NCBI GenBank assembly: GCA_052103955.1
Contig: JBQELO010000001.1
Span: 1 to 64,000, forward strand
Length of the DNA stretch: 64,000 nt
Direction: 5' to 3'
DNA from: Paenalcaligenes sp052103955
GTDB lineage: Bacteria; Pseudomonadota; Gammaproteobacteria; Burkholderiales; Burkholderiaceae_B
Under the pieces are notes generated by a model, which had not been told where the DNA came from, ran no database searches, and worked only from the letters and a program-made list of their open reading frames with translations. Position numbers and translations under genes: made by a program. Of this stretch, positions 25,661 to 33,676 are shown piece after piece (positions within the stretch are counted from its first letter, which is position 1; each line of letters begins with the position of its first letter).

Positions 25661-27052
25661 ATGCAAATCAATACTCGTTGCATTAGTAATAAAAAAGCAT
25701 TTAAACGTGTATCGCAGATTGCGCTAGCTGTAGCCGTTGCGATGGGCAGTGCCCATGCACAAGGCGTTTTTGATCAGGCCGACATAGACTTTAAAGGCAA
25801 CGTATCCAGCATGGGTGTGATCACCCCCGGTAGCGAAGCCACCTTGCAAGGTCGCGGCTTTACTCCTGGCCAAGAAATTCTGTTGCTAAGCAATGGTCAA
25901 TCCATTGTGGGCGATCAAAAACTGGTCGCTGACAAAGACGGCGAATTTGTGAGCAAAACAGCTATTCCAGCCAATGCTGCAGTAGGCTTGCACCCTGTTG
26001 TGATCCAAGCGGCTAAACCTTCGGCTGCCGCCGTGTTTGATCTGAAAATTTCTCCTAAAACAGAAATCTTCGGCGTAGAGCAATTCACACAACAATCTGC
26101 TCCTATGACGCGCGGCCTGTACCAAAGTGCTTACAGCCCTAAAGAGAACAAACTGTACGTGGTGTCCTCTGTGGGTCGCCCTCCTGTGCAGCAATCTGAA
26201 CTGCTGAAGGTGAACCCTGAAACACTGGCCATCGAAGCACGTATTACTCCTGCGGCTGACCCTAACCGTGAAAACCACGTGTACGCGCTGTACGGCGTAA
26301 GCGTTGATGACGTAAACGGCAACATCTGGGTAACCACCACACGTAACAACAGCGTGGCCGTGTACAAACAGTCTGACCTAAGCTTGGTTAAACAGTTTGA
26401 CGACAACACGGTGGCCCACTCCCGTGATGTGGTGGTAGATGCGGCTAACAACCGTGCCTACGTTTCTGCTTTCGGTGCTGGCGAAGTTGCCGTGTTTGAT
26501 ACCAAAACACTGGAGCAATTGCCGTCTATCGCGTTGAACTCCAAAGGCCGCCAAACTCCATCCCCGATGAGCTTGAGCTTGGATGCAGGCAACCAAAAAC
26601 TCTACACCGTCAGCATCAACACGGGCGAAGCCTTTGTCATTGACCTGAAAGAGCAGAAACAAGAAAACGTGATCAGCTTGCCTGGCACACGTTCCGGCAG
26701 TGGTATTGCTGTTGCCCCTACAGAGCAATTGCTGTGGGTAGCTTCCCAAGGTACTGACAACGTACTGCTGATAGACCTGAAAAGCGGCGATGTTGTGAAA
26801 GACATCAAAGTGGGTGCCGGCCCACTGAACATCACATGGGATGACAAAGACAAACTGGCCTTTGTTGCCGTACGCGCCAATGGTCAAGTGACTGCGCTGA
26901 ACACCAAAGGCGACGTAGTCGCCAATTTGGAAGCAGGCCGTCAACCTAACCATATCAGCAGCGATGGTAACGGCAATTTGTTTGTGGTTCACAAAGCTGC
27001 CAGCACTGATAAAAACGCGGTAGACCAAGTAACTCGTCTACACGTGAAATAA
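25661..27052 (+). CDS. YncE-like periplasmic beta-propeller protein
   Basis: 463 residues. A signal peptide ends near GSAHA (about residue 34). A first domain of roughly 90 residues (VITPGSEATLQGRGFTPGQ) resembles an immunoglobulin-like module. About six blade repeats of the YVTN type follow: LYVVSSVGRPP, IWVTTTRNNSVAVY, AYVSAFGAGEVAVFD, LYTVSINTGEAFVID, LWVASQGTDNVLLID and AFVAVRANGQVTALN. E. coli YncE is an iron-repressed periplasmic propeller of unclear function, so presence in this operon suggests an iron-linked role. AAGGAG stands upstream of the ATG. Codon use looks more biased than in the enzymes around it. The biochemical role is unknown. Confidence 0.85.
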   Translation: MQINTRCISNKKAFKRVSQIALAVAVAMGSAHAQGVFDQADIDFKGNVSSMGVITPGSEATLQGRGFTPGQEILLLSNGQSIVGDQKLVADKDGEFVSKTAIPANAAVGLHPVVIQAAKPSAAAVFDLKISPKTEIFGVEQFTQQSAPMTRGLYQSAYSPKENKLYVVSSVGRPPVQQSELLKVNPETLAIEARITPAADPNRENHVYALYGVSVDDVNGNIWVTTTRNNSVAVYKQSDLSLVKQFDDNTVAHSRDVVVDAANNRAYVSAFGAGEVAVFDTKTLEQLPSIALNSKGRQTPSPMSLSLDAGNQKLYTVSINTGEAFVIDLKEQKQENVISLPGTRSGSGIAVAPTEQLLWVASQGTDNVLLIDLKSGDVVKDIKVGAGPLNITWDDKDKLAFVAVRANGQVTALNTKGDVVANLEAGRQPNHISSDGNGNLFVVHKAASTDKNAVDQVTRLHVK

Positions 27053-27064
27053 GCTCTGCCTACC

Positions 27065-27092
27065 CGCCCGGCCGCCTTGTTGTGGTCGGGCG
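27065..27092 (+). terminator. GC-rich hairpin after the beta-propeller gene
   Basis: CGCCCGGCC pairs with GGTCGGGCG (one G-T pair) and TTTCTC follows. The T-run is poor, so it may be a partial terminator between the propeller and entC genes rather than a full stop. Confidence 0.45.
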
Positions 27093-27120
27093 TTTCTCAC
27101 CCGCTACTTACTGCACTGTC

Positions 27121-28347
27121 GTGACGCCTACTTCTCTACTTGATAACAACGCTGACACAGCCCGCACCGATTCCCCCCTACAGCACTGGCTGAAGGCGCA
27201 TCGTTCCCGTAGTAGTCTTTTTTGTTCCCCTACACTGGCATTAATGGCGCATGGCCAAGCCCTGCAATGCCGTGCCAGTAACGCCAATAATGACTTGGAT
27301 GCCCAGGCAACGCAGTTGCTTGCCCAAGCGCATGAACAAGGCCTGCCTGCGTTGTTAATGGGGGTGATTCCCTTTAACACCACGCAGCCTGCCCATTTAT
27401 TTGTCCCGCACTCGGTACTGCGCAGCGCCCCCATACTGGCTACCAACACAGCCACTACGGCACAACCGCACCCTGATGCCACCTTACAGCCATTTCCTGA
27501 TGGAGCGGGTTACGCGGACACGGTGCAACGCGCACTGCCTCTGCTGGATGCCAACCCCTTAAGCAAAATTGTGTTGGCACGCACCATGGAAGTGCAATTG
27601 GCACAGCCTTTGCAACGCCAACAATTGCTGCACAACCTTATACGCCTTAACCCCCACGGGTATAACTTTGGCATTAACTTGGCTGACGAAGAAGGCGATA
27701 ACCCCTGCTTCTTTGGCGCCAGCCCCGAATTACTGGTGCGACGTTCTGGCTCAGAAGTCAGCGTGAACCCTTTGGCGGGTACCGCTGCACGCGTTGCCGA
27801 TCCAGAAGCCGATGCCCGCATTGGGCAAGCCTTACTGCAATCGACCAAAGACCGACACGAACACGCTATTGTGGTAGAAAGCGTGGTGCAAGCCCTGCGC
27901 CCTTTCTGCAGTGAACTGCATGTTCCCGATGGCCCTGAACTCGCCAAAACTGCTACGTTGTGGCATTTATCTACCCCCATTCACGGCACATTGCGCGCCC
28001 CTTACGCGAGCTCACTACAACTGGCGCTAGCCATGCACCCCACCCCTGCCGTGTGCGGCACACCCACCTTAGCGGCTCGCGACGTGATTGAAACACTAGA
28101 GCCCTTTGAGCGTCAGTTTTATGCTGGTGCAGCCGGGTGGTGTGACGATAAAGGCGATGGTGAATGGGCAGTGGCCATACGTTGTGGTCTGTACCAACAA
28201 CAGCAAATACGCCTGTACGCCGGCGCAGGCATTGTGGCGGCATCCGACCCCGCCAGCGAACGCCGCGAAACCGGCAACAAATTACGAACGATGCTCAATG
28301 CACTGAATATTGAGCCAGCTACGATTGAAGGAGCCATCACATTATGA
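27121..28347 (+). CDS. entC: Isochorismate synthase
   Basis: About 408 residues of the chorismate-binding family (EntC/DhbC/MenF). It converts chorismate to isochorismate, the first committed step to 2,3-DHB. Motifs: LSKIVLART with the general-base lysine, CFFGASPELLVR, VNPLAGTAARV, and the C-terminal TPAVCGTP and YAGAAGWCDDKGDGEWAVAIR with magnesium-binding acids. The start is uncertain: the frame is open from a GTG at 27082, inside the upstream hairpin, and I prefer the GTG at 27121, which gives the usual family length; neither has a good ribosome binding site. The stop overlaps the isochorismatase start by 4 bp. Confidence 0.93.
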   Translation: MTPTSLLDNNADTARTDSPLQHWLKAHRSRSSLFCSPTLALMAHGQALQCRASNANNDLDAQATQLLAQAHEQGLPALLMGVIPFNTTQPAHLFVPHSVLRSAPILATNTATTAQPHPDATLQPFPDGAGYADTVQRALPLLDANPLSKIVLARTMEVQLAQPLQRQQLLHNLIRLNPHGYNFGINLADEEGDNPCFFGASPELLVRRSGSEVSVNPLAGTAARVADPEADARIGQALLQSTKDRHEHAIVVESVVQALRPFCSELHVPDGPELAKTATLWHLSTPIHGTLRAPYASSLQLALAMHPTPAVCGTPTLAARDVIETLEPFERQFYAGAAGWCDDKGDGEWAVAIRCGLYQQQQIRLYAGAGIVAASDPASERRETGNKLRTMLNALNIEPATIEGAITL

Positions 28348-28988
28348 GTCACATACACCAACTCCCCAGCTACACCATGCCAGATGTTTCTGTGCCTAAC
28401 CGTGTGAAGTGGGAAGTGCAGGCTGACCGCGCCGTCCTGTTAATACACGATATGCAGCACTACTTTTTAAACAAGTATGACATGCAGGCCGAGCCTATCC
28501 CCTCCTTGATTCGTCACATACAAGCTATCAAAGCGCAGTGTGCGAAGCTAGGCATTCCAGTGATCTACACCGCCCAACCCACCGAGCAAAACCCAGAAGA
28601 TCGTGCCTTGTTGACCGACTTTTGGGGCTTAGGCTTAAGCGCCCCCGAACACGCCGGCCAAGAGGCCATTATTGATGAGTTAGCCCCCAGCCCTAACGAC
28701 ATTGAACAAATCAAATGGCGTTACAGTGCGTTCTTCCGCTCCCCCATGCGTGAACAAATGCAAGCGTGGGGCCGCGACCAACTGATCGTTACCGGCATCT
28801 ACGCACACATAGGCTGCATGACCACATCATTGGATGCGTTCATGCAAGGCGTACAAGCCTTTATGGTCAGTGACGCCGTGGCTGACTTTTCTGAAGAAGA
28901 ACACCGCATGGCGTTGCGCTATGTATCCCAACGCTGCGGTGTGGTACTGAACACCCAAAGCTTACTGACCCAATTAGGAGCAGAGTGA
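28344..28988 (+). CDS. Isochorismatase, single-domain (EntB N-terminal equivalent)
   Basis: 214 residues. It hydrolyses the vinyl ether of isochorismate to pyruvate and 2,3-dihydro-2,3-dihydroxybenzoate. Landmarks: AVLLIHDMQHYF with the catalytic aspartate, IPVIYTAQP, DIEQIKWRYSAFF with the catalytic lysine and VTGIYAHIGCMTT. The protein ends where the EntB carrier domain would begin, and the next codon cluster already starts entA (TGATG overlap). The carrier domain is supplied by the separate gene at 20073-20312, so EntB is split. Confidence 0.93.
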   Translation: MSHIHQLPSYTMPDVSVPNRVKWEVQADRAVLLIHDMQHYFLNKYDMQAEPIPSLIRHIQAIKAQCAKLGIPVIYTAQPTEQNPEDRALLTDFWGLGLSAPEHAGQEAIIDELAPSPNDIEQIKWRYSAFFRSPMREQMQAWGRDQLIVTGIYAHIGCMTTSLDAFMQGVQAFMVSDAVADFSEEEHRMALRYVSQRCGVVLNTQSLLTQLGAE

Positions 28989-29761
28989 TGTACCCCGAGT
29001 TTCAACAGCAACACGTACTGATTAGCGGTGCAGCCAGCGGTATTGGTGAAAATGTAGCTCAACAATTACTCGCACTAGGCGCTCACGTAACCATTATTGA
29101 TCTGCATGCTGATGCGCTACATGCGTTAGCCGCACAATACCCTGAGCAGGTGCTAGCGCTAGGCTGTGATGTAGGTGATTTTGAAGCGGTTGCCAACGTA
29201 GTGGCCCAAGCCGAAGCTCGTTTTGGCGCCATAGACAAACTGGTGTGTGCTGCAGGCCGTCTGCAAATGGGTGAGATTACCGACCTAACTGCTGAGCAGT
29301 GGCAAAAAACCTTTAGCACCAACACCAACGGTGTATTTAACCTATGCCACCACGTGGGCTCGCGCATGAAAGCGCAAAAGCGCGGAGCGATTGTAAACAT
29401 CAGCTCCAACGCCGCCACCTCCCCACGCATGAGCATGGGTGCTTATGCAGCATCTAAAGCAGCTGTGACCCAAATGTCGCGTTGCTTAGCCCTAGAACTT
29501 GCCGCCTACAACGTGCGTGTAAACGTGGTGTCCCCAGGCTCTACCGACACCCCTATGCAACAAGCCATGTGGCAACAAGGTAGCTCACGCGAAACCGTGA
29601 TTGCCGGTTCAGGTCCCCATTACCGACTAGGCATCCCGCTACAGAAAATTGCGACACCGGCAGAAATTGCCAATGGCGTACTGTTCTTACTGTCAGACCA
29701 AGCCAGCCATATCACCCTGCATGACTTACGTATTGATGGCGGCGCTACGCTAGATCAATAA
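28988..29761 (+). CDS. entA: 2,3-dihydro-2,3-dihydroxybenzoate dehydrogenase
   Basis: 257 residues, classical SDR. Nucleotide loop SGAASGIGENVA, IDLHAD for NAD preference, NISSNAA and the YAASK catalytic pair, with SPGSTDTPMQ after it. It oxidises 2,3-dihydro-2,3-dihydroxybenzoate to 2,3-dihydroxybenzoate, completing the entCBA branch. The ATG at 28988 overlaps the isochorismatase TGA and has AGGAG upstream. It is the last gene of the siderophore operon. The palindromic repeat at 29814 follows it. Confidence 0.94.
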   Translation: MYPEFQQQHVLISGAASGIGENVAQQLLALGAHVTIIDLHADALHALAAQYPEQVLALGCDVGDFEAVANVVAQAEARFGAIDKLVCAAGRLQMGEITDLTAEQWQKTFSTNTNGVFNLCHHVGSRMKAQKRGAIVNISSNAATSPRMSMGAYAASKAAVTQMSRCLALELAAYNVRVNVVSPGSTDTPMQQAMWQQGSSRETVIAGSGPHYRLGIPLQKIATPAEIANGVLFLLSDQASHITLHDLRIDGGATLDQ

Positions 29762-29813
29762 GTTATACCGCTACGTGAAAAAGGGCGGTAGATAGTCCAA
29801 AAGCAGAAAATTC

Positions 29814-29883
29814 TGGGGAGGCGGAGGAAAACTTTTTTGATTTGGTGTCTCAAATCACAAAAAGTCTTTTCGCAGTCTCCCCA
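29814..29883. repeat. Palindromic intergenic repeat, copy A
   Basis: A 70-bp imperfect palindrome. Outer arms are TGGGGAG and CTCCCCA; inner arms ACTTTTTTGATTTG and CAAATCACAAAAAGT flank a short loop. Its first 51 bp (29815-29865) are identical to copy B at 44022-44090, which is in inverse orientation. It lies between the convergent entA and the regulator at 29945, so it may also end transcription. Confidence 0.88.
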
Positions 29884-29944
29884 GCGTGTGCAATGAACAC
29901 AGTCGTCAGGCCTCGCCCCTTACGCCTACGCAACATCGCTCTGG

Positions 29945-31480
29945 CTACATACTCTCAATACTCGCCAAGCCCAGCAACACCCCATCCCTAGACATGGGGC
30001 TGCCCAGAAATTCGCCCTGCACATAGGTCGCACCCACACGCATCGCGGCATCGCGTCTGGCTTTATTCCATACATTACCCACGATGGTTTTAAACCCATG
30101 CTCACTGGCTACTGCACAGGCCTGTAGCAAGGTTTGCTGCACCTGATCCGACAACACCTGATCATCATCCGGATAACAAAACCGCAAGCCTTCTAGCATT
30201 GTTAACCCAAAGGTCTGCGCGCTAGGCACTACCACGTCGTGCTCTAACCATAAGCTCACCCCTAAGATACGCAGCGGCTCACATAATGCGATCCAGCCCT
30301 TCTCGATCTTCAGATCGGTAGCACGTAGCACCAATTCCAGATTACGCGCTTCAGCGGCAAATAACGGCAGTAGCTTCAGTAAGATAGGCTGCAATGTCGG
30401 TAATACATTCACCGGCATGCTTAACTGCACTGGGGTACTTAATCTATACACCTGCTGCCATTCGCGCATGTCTTCGCACAGCATACGAATACTGCGCTCA
30501 AGCAAAGCTACGGCTACCGGCGTGTCTAGCTGCTCTAGCAACACAGAACGTATGCGCTGCGTTCCATCCCAATACAGCTGCATTTCCACGCCTTGCTGTA
30601 CGGCACCTTTTAACTGTATGCGACTTTGAAACTGCAGGCTTAAACGGCCTTCTATCCCCACTTGGCTTTGCCAGGCCGCTTCAATTTGCTGACGTAACTG
30701 TGCTTGCTCTTCTTGTGCACTCAATACCTCGGCATTACGTTCTTCACGGTTAATACGCCCCGCAAAGCTATAGCCCCAGCCGTGTACAGAGCGTATAGGC
30801 AAGTCCACGCGCAACTCTGCAGCCTTACGCTTTAATCGACTAATTAGCGAATCTACGGCACGTTTACTTTGCAATCCGCCCGACTTAATCTGTATGAAGT
30901 CTTCGCGACTGACTCGCCCATCACTGCTTTGGCTAAACAGTTCAATTAACTGTTTTTCACCATAGGTAAGTTCTATAACCGTTCCCGAGGGAGACACCAT
31001 GCTCCACCCTTTATCCTGCAATAGCCACGGGCTATCCGCATTAAAAGACGACGGGTGTTGTTCGGTCACGCTGACAGCAGTCTCTGCCGTATGACTCAGA
31101 AAACGGTCAACTCTGCGCCGCAACGCATGCTTGTACGCCGCCAGTTCTGTTGCACTGCTCTCAAGCGGCATCAGGCTATCGGCCCCTGCTAACAGCAGCT
31201 CAGTACGTTGAGCTTCTGTCCCCAGTTGGCACATCACAATAATGCCGCTGTAAGGCAATATGGAACGCAAGTTCGCCACCACCAACGCAAGGTGCGCGCG
31301 TTCACTCACCAGTAGAATCACATCTACTGCTGTTTCTATATGTTCAAACGAGGTTCTGAAAACAGAGGGGCCTTGCGTAATGGCTTGAACAGAGGTGCCC
31401 AGCAAACTCAGTTCTTTTTCCATCCGTTGACATTGTGCGGTGTCATCAAACACCACCACTACTTTCCTTGCGTGCTTCAT
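29945..31480 (-). CDS. Pseudoreceiver / winged-helix / degenerate EAL regulator
   Basis: 511 residues, three parts. Residues 1-128 look like a response-regulator receiver: the acidic pair FDD (11-13) is there, but beta-3 reads DVILLVSE with no phosphorylatable aspartate at its end, and the conserved lysine is missing (DSLMPLES). Residues 155-241 form an OmpR-type winged helix (IELTYGEKQLIELF, RAVDSLISRLKRKA, IRSVHGWGYSF). Residues 277-505 resemble an EAL domain: the EAL position reads GVEMQLYW, the later metal-binding acidic motifs are absent, while GATYVQGEFLGSPMS matches the family's end. It is probably a DNA-binding regulator with a non-catalytic c-di-GMP or protein sensor. The signal and target are unknown. 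It stands alone. Confidence 0.82.
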   Translation of the reverse strand: MKHARKVVVVFDDTAQCQRMEKELSLLGTSVQAITQGPSVFRTSFEHIETAVDVILLVSERAHLALVVANLRSILPYSGIIVMCQLGTEAQRTELLLAGADSLMPLESSATELAAYKHALRRRVDRFLSHTAETAVSVTEQHPSSFNADSPWLLQDKGWSMVSPSGTVIELTYGEKQLIELFSQSSDGRVSREDFIQIKSGGLQSKRAVDSLISRLKRKAAELRVDLPIRSVHGWGYSFAGRINREERNAEVLSAQEEQAQLRQQIEAAWQSQVGIEGRLSLQFQSRIQLKGAVQQGVEMQLYWDGTQRIRSVLLEQLDTPVAVALLERSIRMLCEDMREWQQVYRLSTPVQLSMPVNVLPTLQPILLKLLPLFAAEARNLELVLRATDLKIEKGWIALCEPLRILGVSLWLEHDVVVPSAQTFGLTMLEGLRFCYPDDDQVLSDQVQQTLLQACAVASEHGFKTIVGNVWNKARRDAAMRVGATYVQGEFLGSPMSRDGVLLGLASIESM

Positions 31481-31674
31481 CTCAACCCTGCCTCAACTTA
31501 TGCAACAGGAGTTACCGTTACATCAATACACTTCTTCTTTTCTGATTGTTAACGTTTTACACATCTAGTCAAAGACAAGCATTGTCAATTTACAACTTCG
31601 GTCGTTTCTTAAGCGCCTGATATTCACCATTTTTTAGCCCTGTTACGCCAATACATGCATTGGGAGCAGACGGC

Positions 31675-31703
31675 AAAACAGCACTGTTAAAAACAGTGCT
31701 GTT
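31675..31703 (-). terminator. Rho-independent terminator after dsbC
   Basis: AACAGCACTGTT and AACAGTGCTGTT form a perfect 12-bp stem around a 3-nt loop; on the minus strand a short TTTT run follows. It lies just past the dsbC stop. The gap 31481-31674 otherwise shows only a short dyad, GACAA-gca-TTGTC (31574-31586). Confidence 0.8.
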
Positions 31704-31721
31704 CATTGTGTAACCAACTAC

Positions 31722-32462
31722 TTAAGGTTTGCTGCTCTGTGCCAATTTTGCCTCAAGCTGAGCTTTAGGTAAAAAGCCACTTATACGCGACCCATCTTCA
31801 AAAATAATCGCGGGCGTGCCACGAATATCCATGCTCATCCCAGCAGTCAAAATATCTTTGATAGGGTGATCACATGTGCGAGCGGCCGGTTCTGTACCTG
31901 ACAGCATCCAATCGCTTAATGCTTTATTGGGGTTTTCAGCACACCAAATGCTTTCCGCTTTAGTCGCCGAGTCCGGGCTCAAAATGGGGTACATCATGGA
32001 ATAAATAGTGACGTTATCCATGTCTTTGATTTCCGTATGCAGTTTTTTGCAGTAAATGCAGTTCGGATCTTCAAATACCACCAACTGACGGCTGCCATCG
32101 CCTTTAACGGTTTTAATCGCTTTATCTAACGGCAATTGCGAGAAGTCGACTTTGTTCAATTCTTCTTTGCGCTGAGACGTCAAATCAATACGCTGTTTTA
32201 CGTCTACCAACGACCCTTGCATCAGAAAATCCACCTCGGGGTTCACGTATACCAGCTCATTGCCTATACGTACTTCCAGCAAACCAGGAAAAGGGGTTGG
32301 GCGGATTTCGTCTATAGCAATATCGACAAACGTGGCTTCCAGCTTCTGACGTACTTCGGGGTAATCGGTAGATTGTGCCTGCGCGGTACCAGCCAACCCT
32401 AAACCCACACTGAATACCAGTGCAGTAATAAGACGGCTTGACCACGTGGTTTTTACTTGCAT
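31722..32462 (-). CDS. dsbC: Periplasmic thiol:disulfide isomerase DsbC
   Basis: 246 residues with a Sec signal peptide ending near AGTAQA (residue 30 of this reading). The N-terminal dimerisation domain is followed by a thioredoxin-fold domain with the active-site motif CIYC (FEDPNCIYCKKLH), where DsbC usually has CGYC. A second cysteine pair (IWCAENP and RTCDHP) corresponds to the structural disulfide. The cis-proline is in GTPAIIF. It reshuffles wrong disulfides in the periplasm. The ATG at 32462 has TGGAG 7 nt upstream, better than the ATG 45 bases earlier. It is 26 bp after the UbiH-family gene, in one operon with mltA and possibly apaG. Confidence 0.93.
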   Translation of the reverse strand: MQVKTTWSSRLITALVFSVGLGLAGTAQAQSTDYPEVRQKLEATFVDIAIDEIRPTPFPGLLEVRIGNELVYVNPEVDFLMQGSLVDVKQRIDLTSQRKEELNKVDFSQLPLDKAIKTVKGDGSRQLVVFEDPNCIYCKKLHTEIKDMDNVTIYSMMYPILSPDSATKAESIWCAENPNKALSDWMLSGTEPAARTCDHPIKDILTAGMSMDIRGTPAIIFEDGSRISGFLPKAQLEAKLAQSSKP

Positions 32463-32488
32463 GTTGACTCCATTAATAAGCGACGGTG

Positions 32489-33676
32489 TTATAGCGAAAC
32501 CAGCCACTCTCCCGCTGCATTGGCGATGAGACGTCGCTTGATAAAAGGCAGTTGATTGACGACGGACATTCCTGCATTACGTGCCCACACTACGGGCGCT
32601 TGCGGGGCCATGAACAAACTGTGTAAGGAGTCTGTTACGACACGCATCGCGGCAATGGGTTCTGCCCGTCGCCGCTTATAGCGCTCCAGCATGGACAATG
32701 CCCCTACTGATTGATGAACAGGTTTGGCTGCCAGAACACGTATAAGTTCCTCTACATCGCCCAAACCCAAGTTCAGCCCTTGGCCAGCCAAGGGATGCAC
32801 ACGGTGTGCGGCATCGCCCACCAACGCAACTCCTTCAGCCACCATCCCCGTACGCTCAAAGGTCAACGGGAAGGCAAACATCTTGGACCGTACGCGCAAC
32901 GCACCTAAACGTCCTTGCGTGACACCCATCAGCCATTTCTGCAAACGCTCTACTTTGGCGGTGTCTTCTAATGCCATTAATTCAGAAATTTGCTCGGTAG
33001 GGCCTGACCACACCAGTGAAACTTGTGGGCCCTCTTCGGTATCCGGCATAGGTAATAGCGCCACAACGGCATCACCGGTAAACCACTGTAATGCCACACC
33101 TTGATGCGGTAACTCAGTGGTGAGATGCGTGACCAAACCGCTGTCGCCGTAGGCTTTAAATTCGTGCCAAATGTCGGTCACTCTGCGCACCGTAGATTTA
33201 GCGCCATCAGCCCCTACTAGCAGTTGTGCTGGCAGGCTTTTACCCGATGCTGTGCGTATGGTGTCGCCCTCGCGTGAGGCTAACTGATCGTCGTGCCATC
33301 GCACCCCATACACTTTCAATGCTTGTCGTAGTGCGCGCTCCATTTCGCCCGACTCTACGATCCACGTTAAGGTATGGCGCGCATCTTGCCATGCATCCAA
33401 GGCCAATCGCCCGCCACCATCACCGTAAATTTCCATGGCTTGCACGGGGGTGATGCGCTCTGCATCCATCAAGTCCCAAATCCCCAATGATGCCAAAAAC
33501 TTTTGGCTCGCCCCAGAGATGGCGTACACCCGTGGATGGTATTCGTCACGGCGCGGTGACTGGCGCACCATCTCGGGCGCCAGCACCTCTACCGCAAATG
33601 CTTTTTTCGCTAAACCTAAAGCGCATGCCATACCTGCAATGCCTGCGCCACATACCATTATTGTTTGCTGAGTCAT
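32489..33676 (-). CDS. UbiH/UbiF/Coq6-family FAD monooxygenase
   Basis: 395 residues. Flavin-binding GAGIAGMACALGLAK at the N-terminus, LVGADGAKSTVR in the middle and the second FAD motif GDAAHRVHPLAGQGLNLGLGDV near residue 290 define the ubiquinone-hydroxylase family. It most likely hydroxylates a ring carbon of the ubiquinone precursor; which position cannot be read from the sequence. The start ATG overlaps the mltA stop by 4 bp. The pairing of this gene with dsbC and mltA is as in other Burkholderiales. Confidence 0.9.
   Translation of the reverse strand: MTQQTIMVCGAGIAGMACALGLAKKAFAVEVLAPEMVRQSPRRDEYHPRVYAISGASQKFLASLGIWDLMDAERITPVQAMEIYGDGGGRLALDAWQDARHTLTWIVESGEMERALRQALKVYGVRWHDDQLASREGDTIRTASGKSLPAQLLVGADGAKSTVRRVTDIWHEFKAYGDSGLVTHLTTELPHQGVALQWFTGDAVVALLPMPDTEEGPQVSLVWSGPTEQISELMALEDTAKVERLQKWLMGVTQGRLGALRVRSKMFAFPLTFERTGMVAEGVALVGDAAHRVHPLAGQGLNLGLGDVEELIRVLAAKPVHQSVGALSMLERYKRRRAEPIAAMRVVTDSLHSLFMAPQAPVVWARNAGMSVVNQLPFIKRRLIANAAGEWLVSL

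Noticed and set aside
26378..27028. A 216-codon minus-strand frame antisense to the beta-propeller gene
   Set aside because: Shadow of a strongly codon-biased gene, as with gabT.
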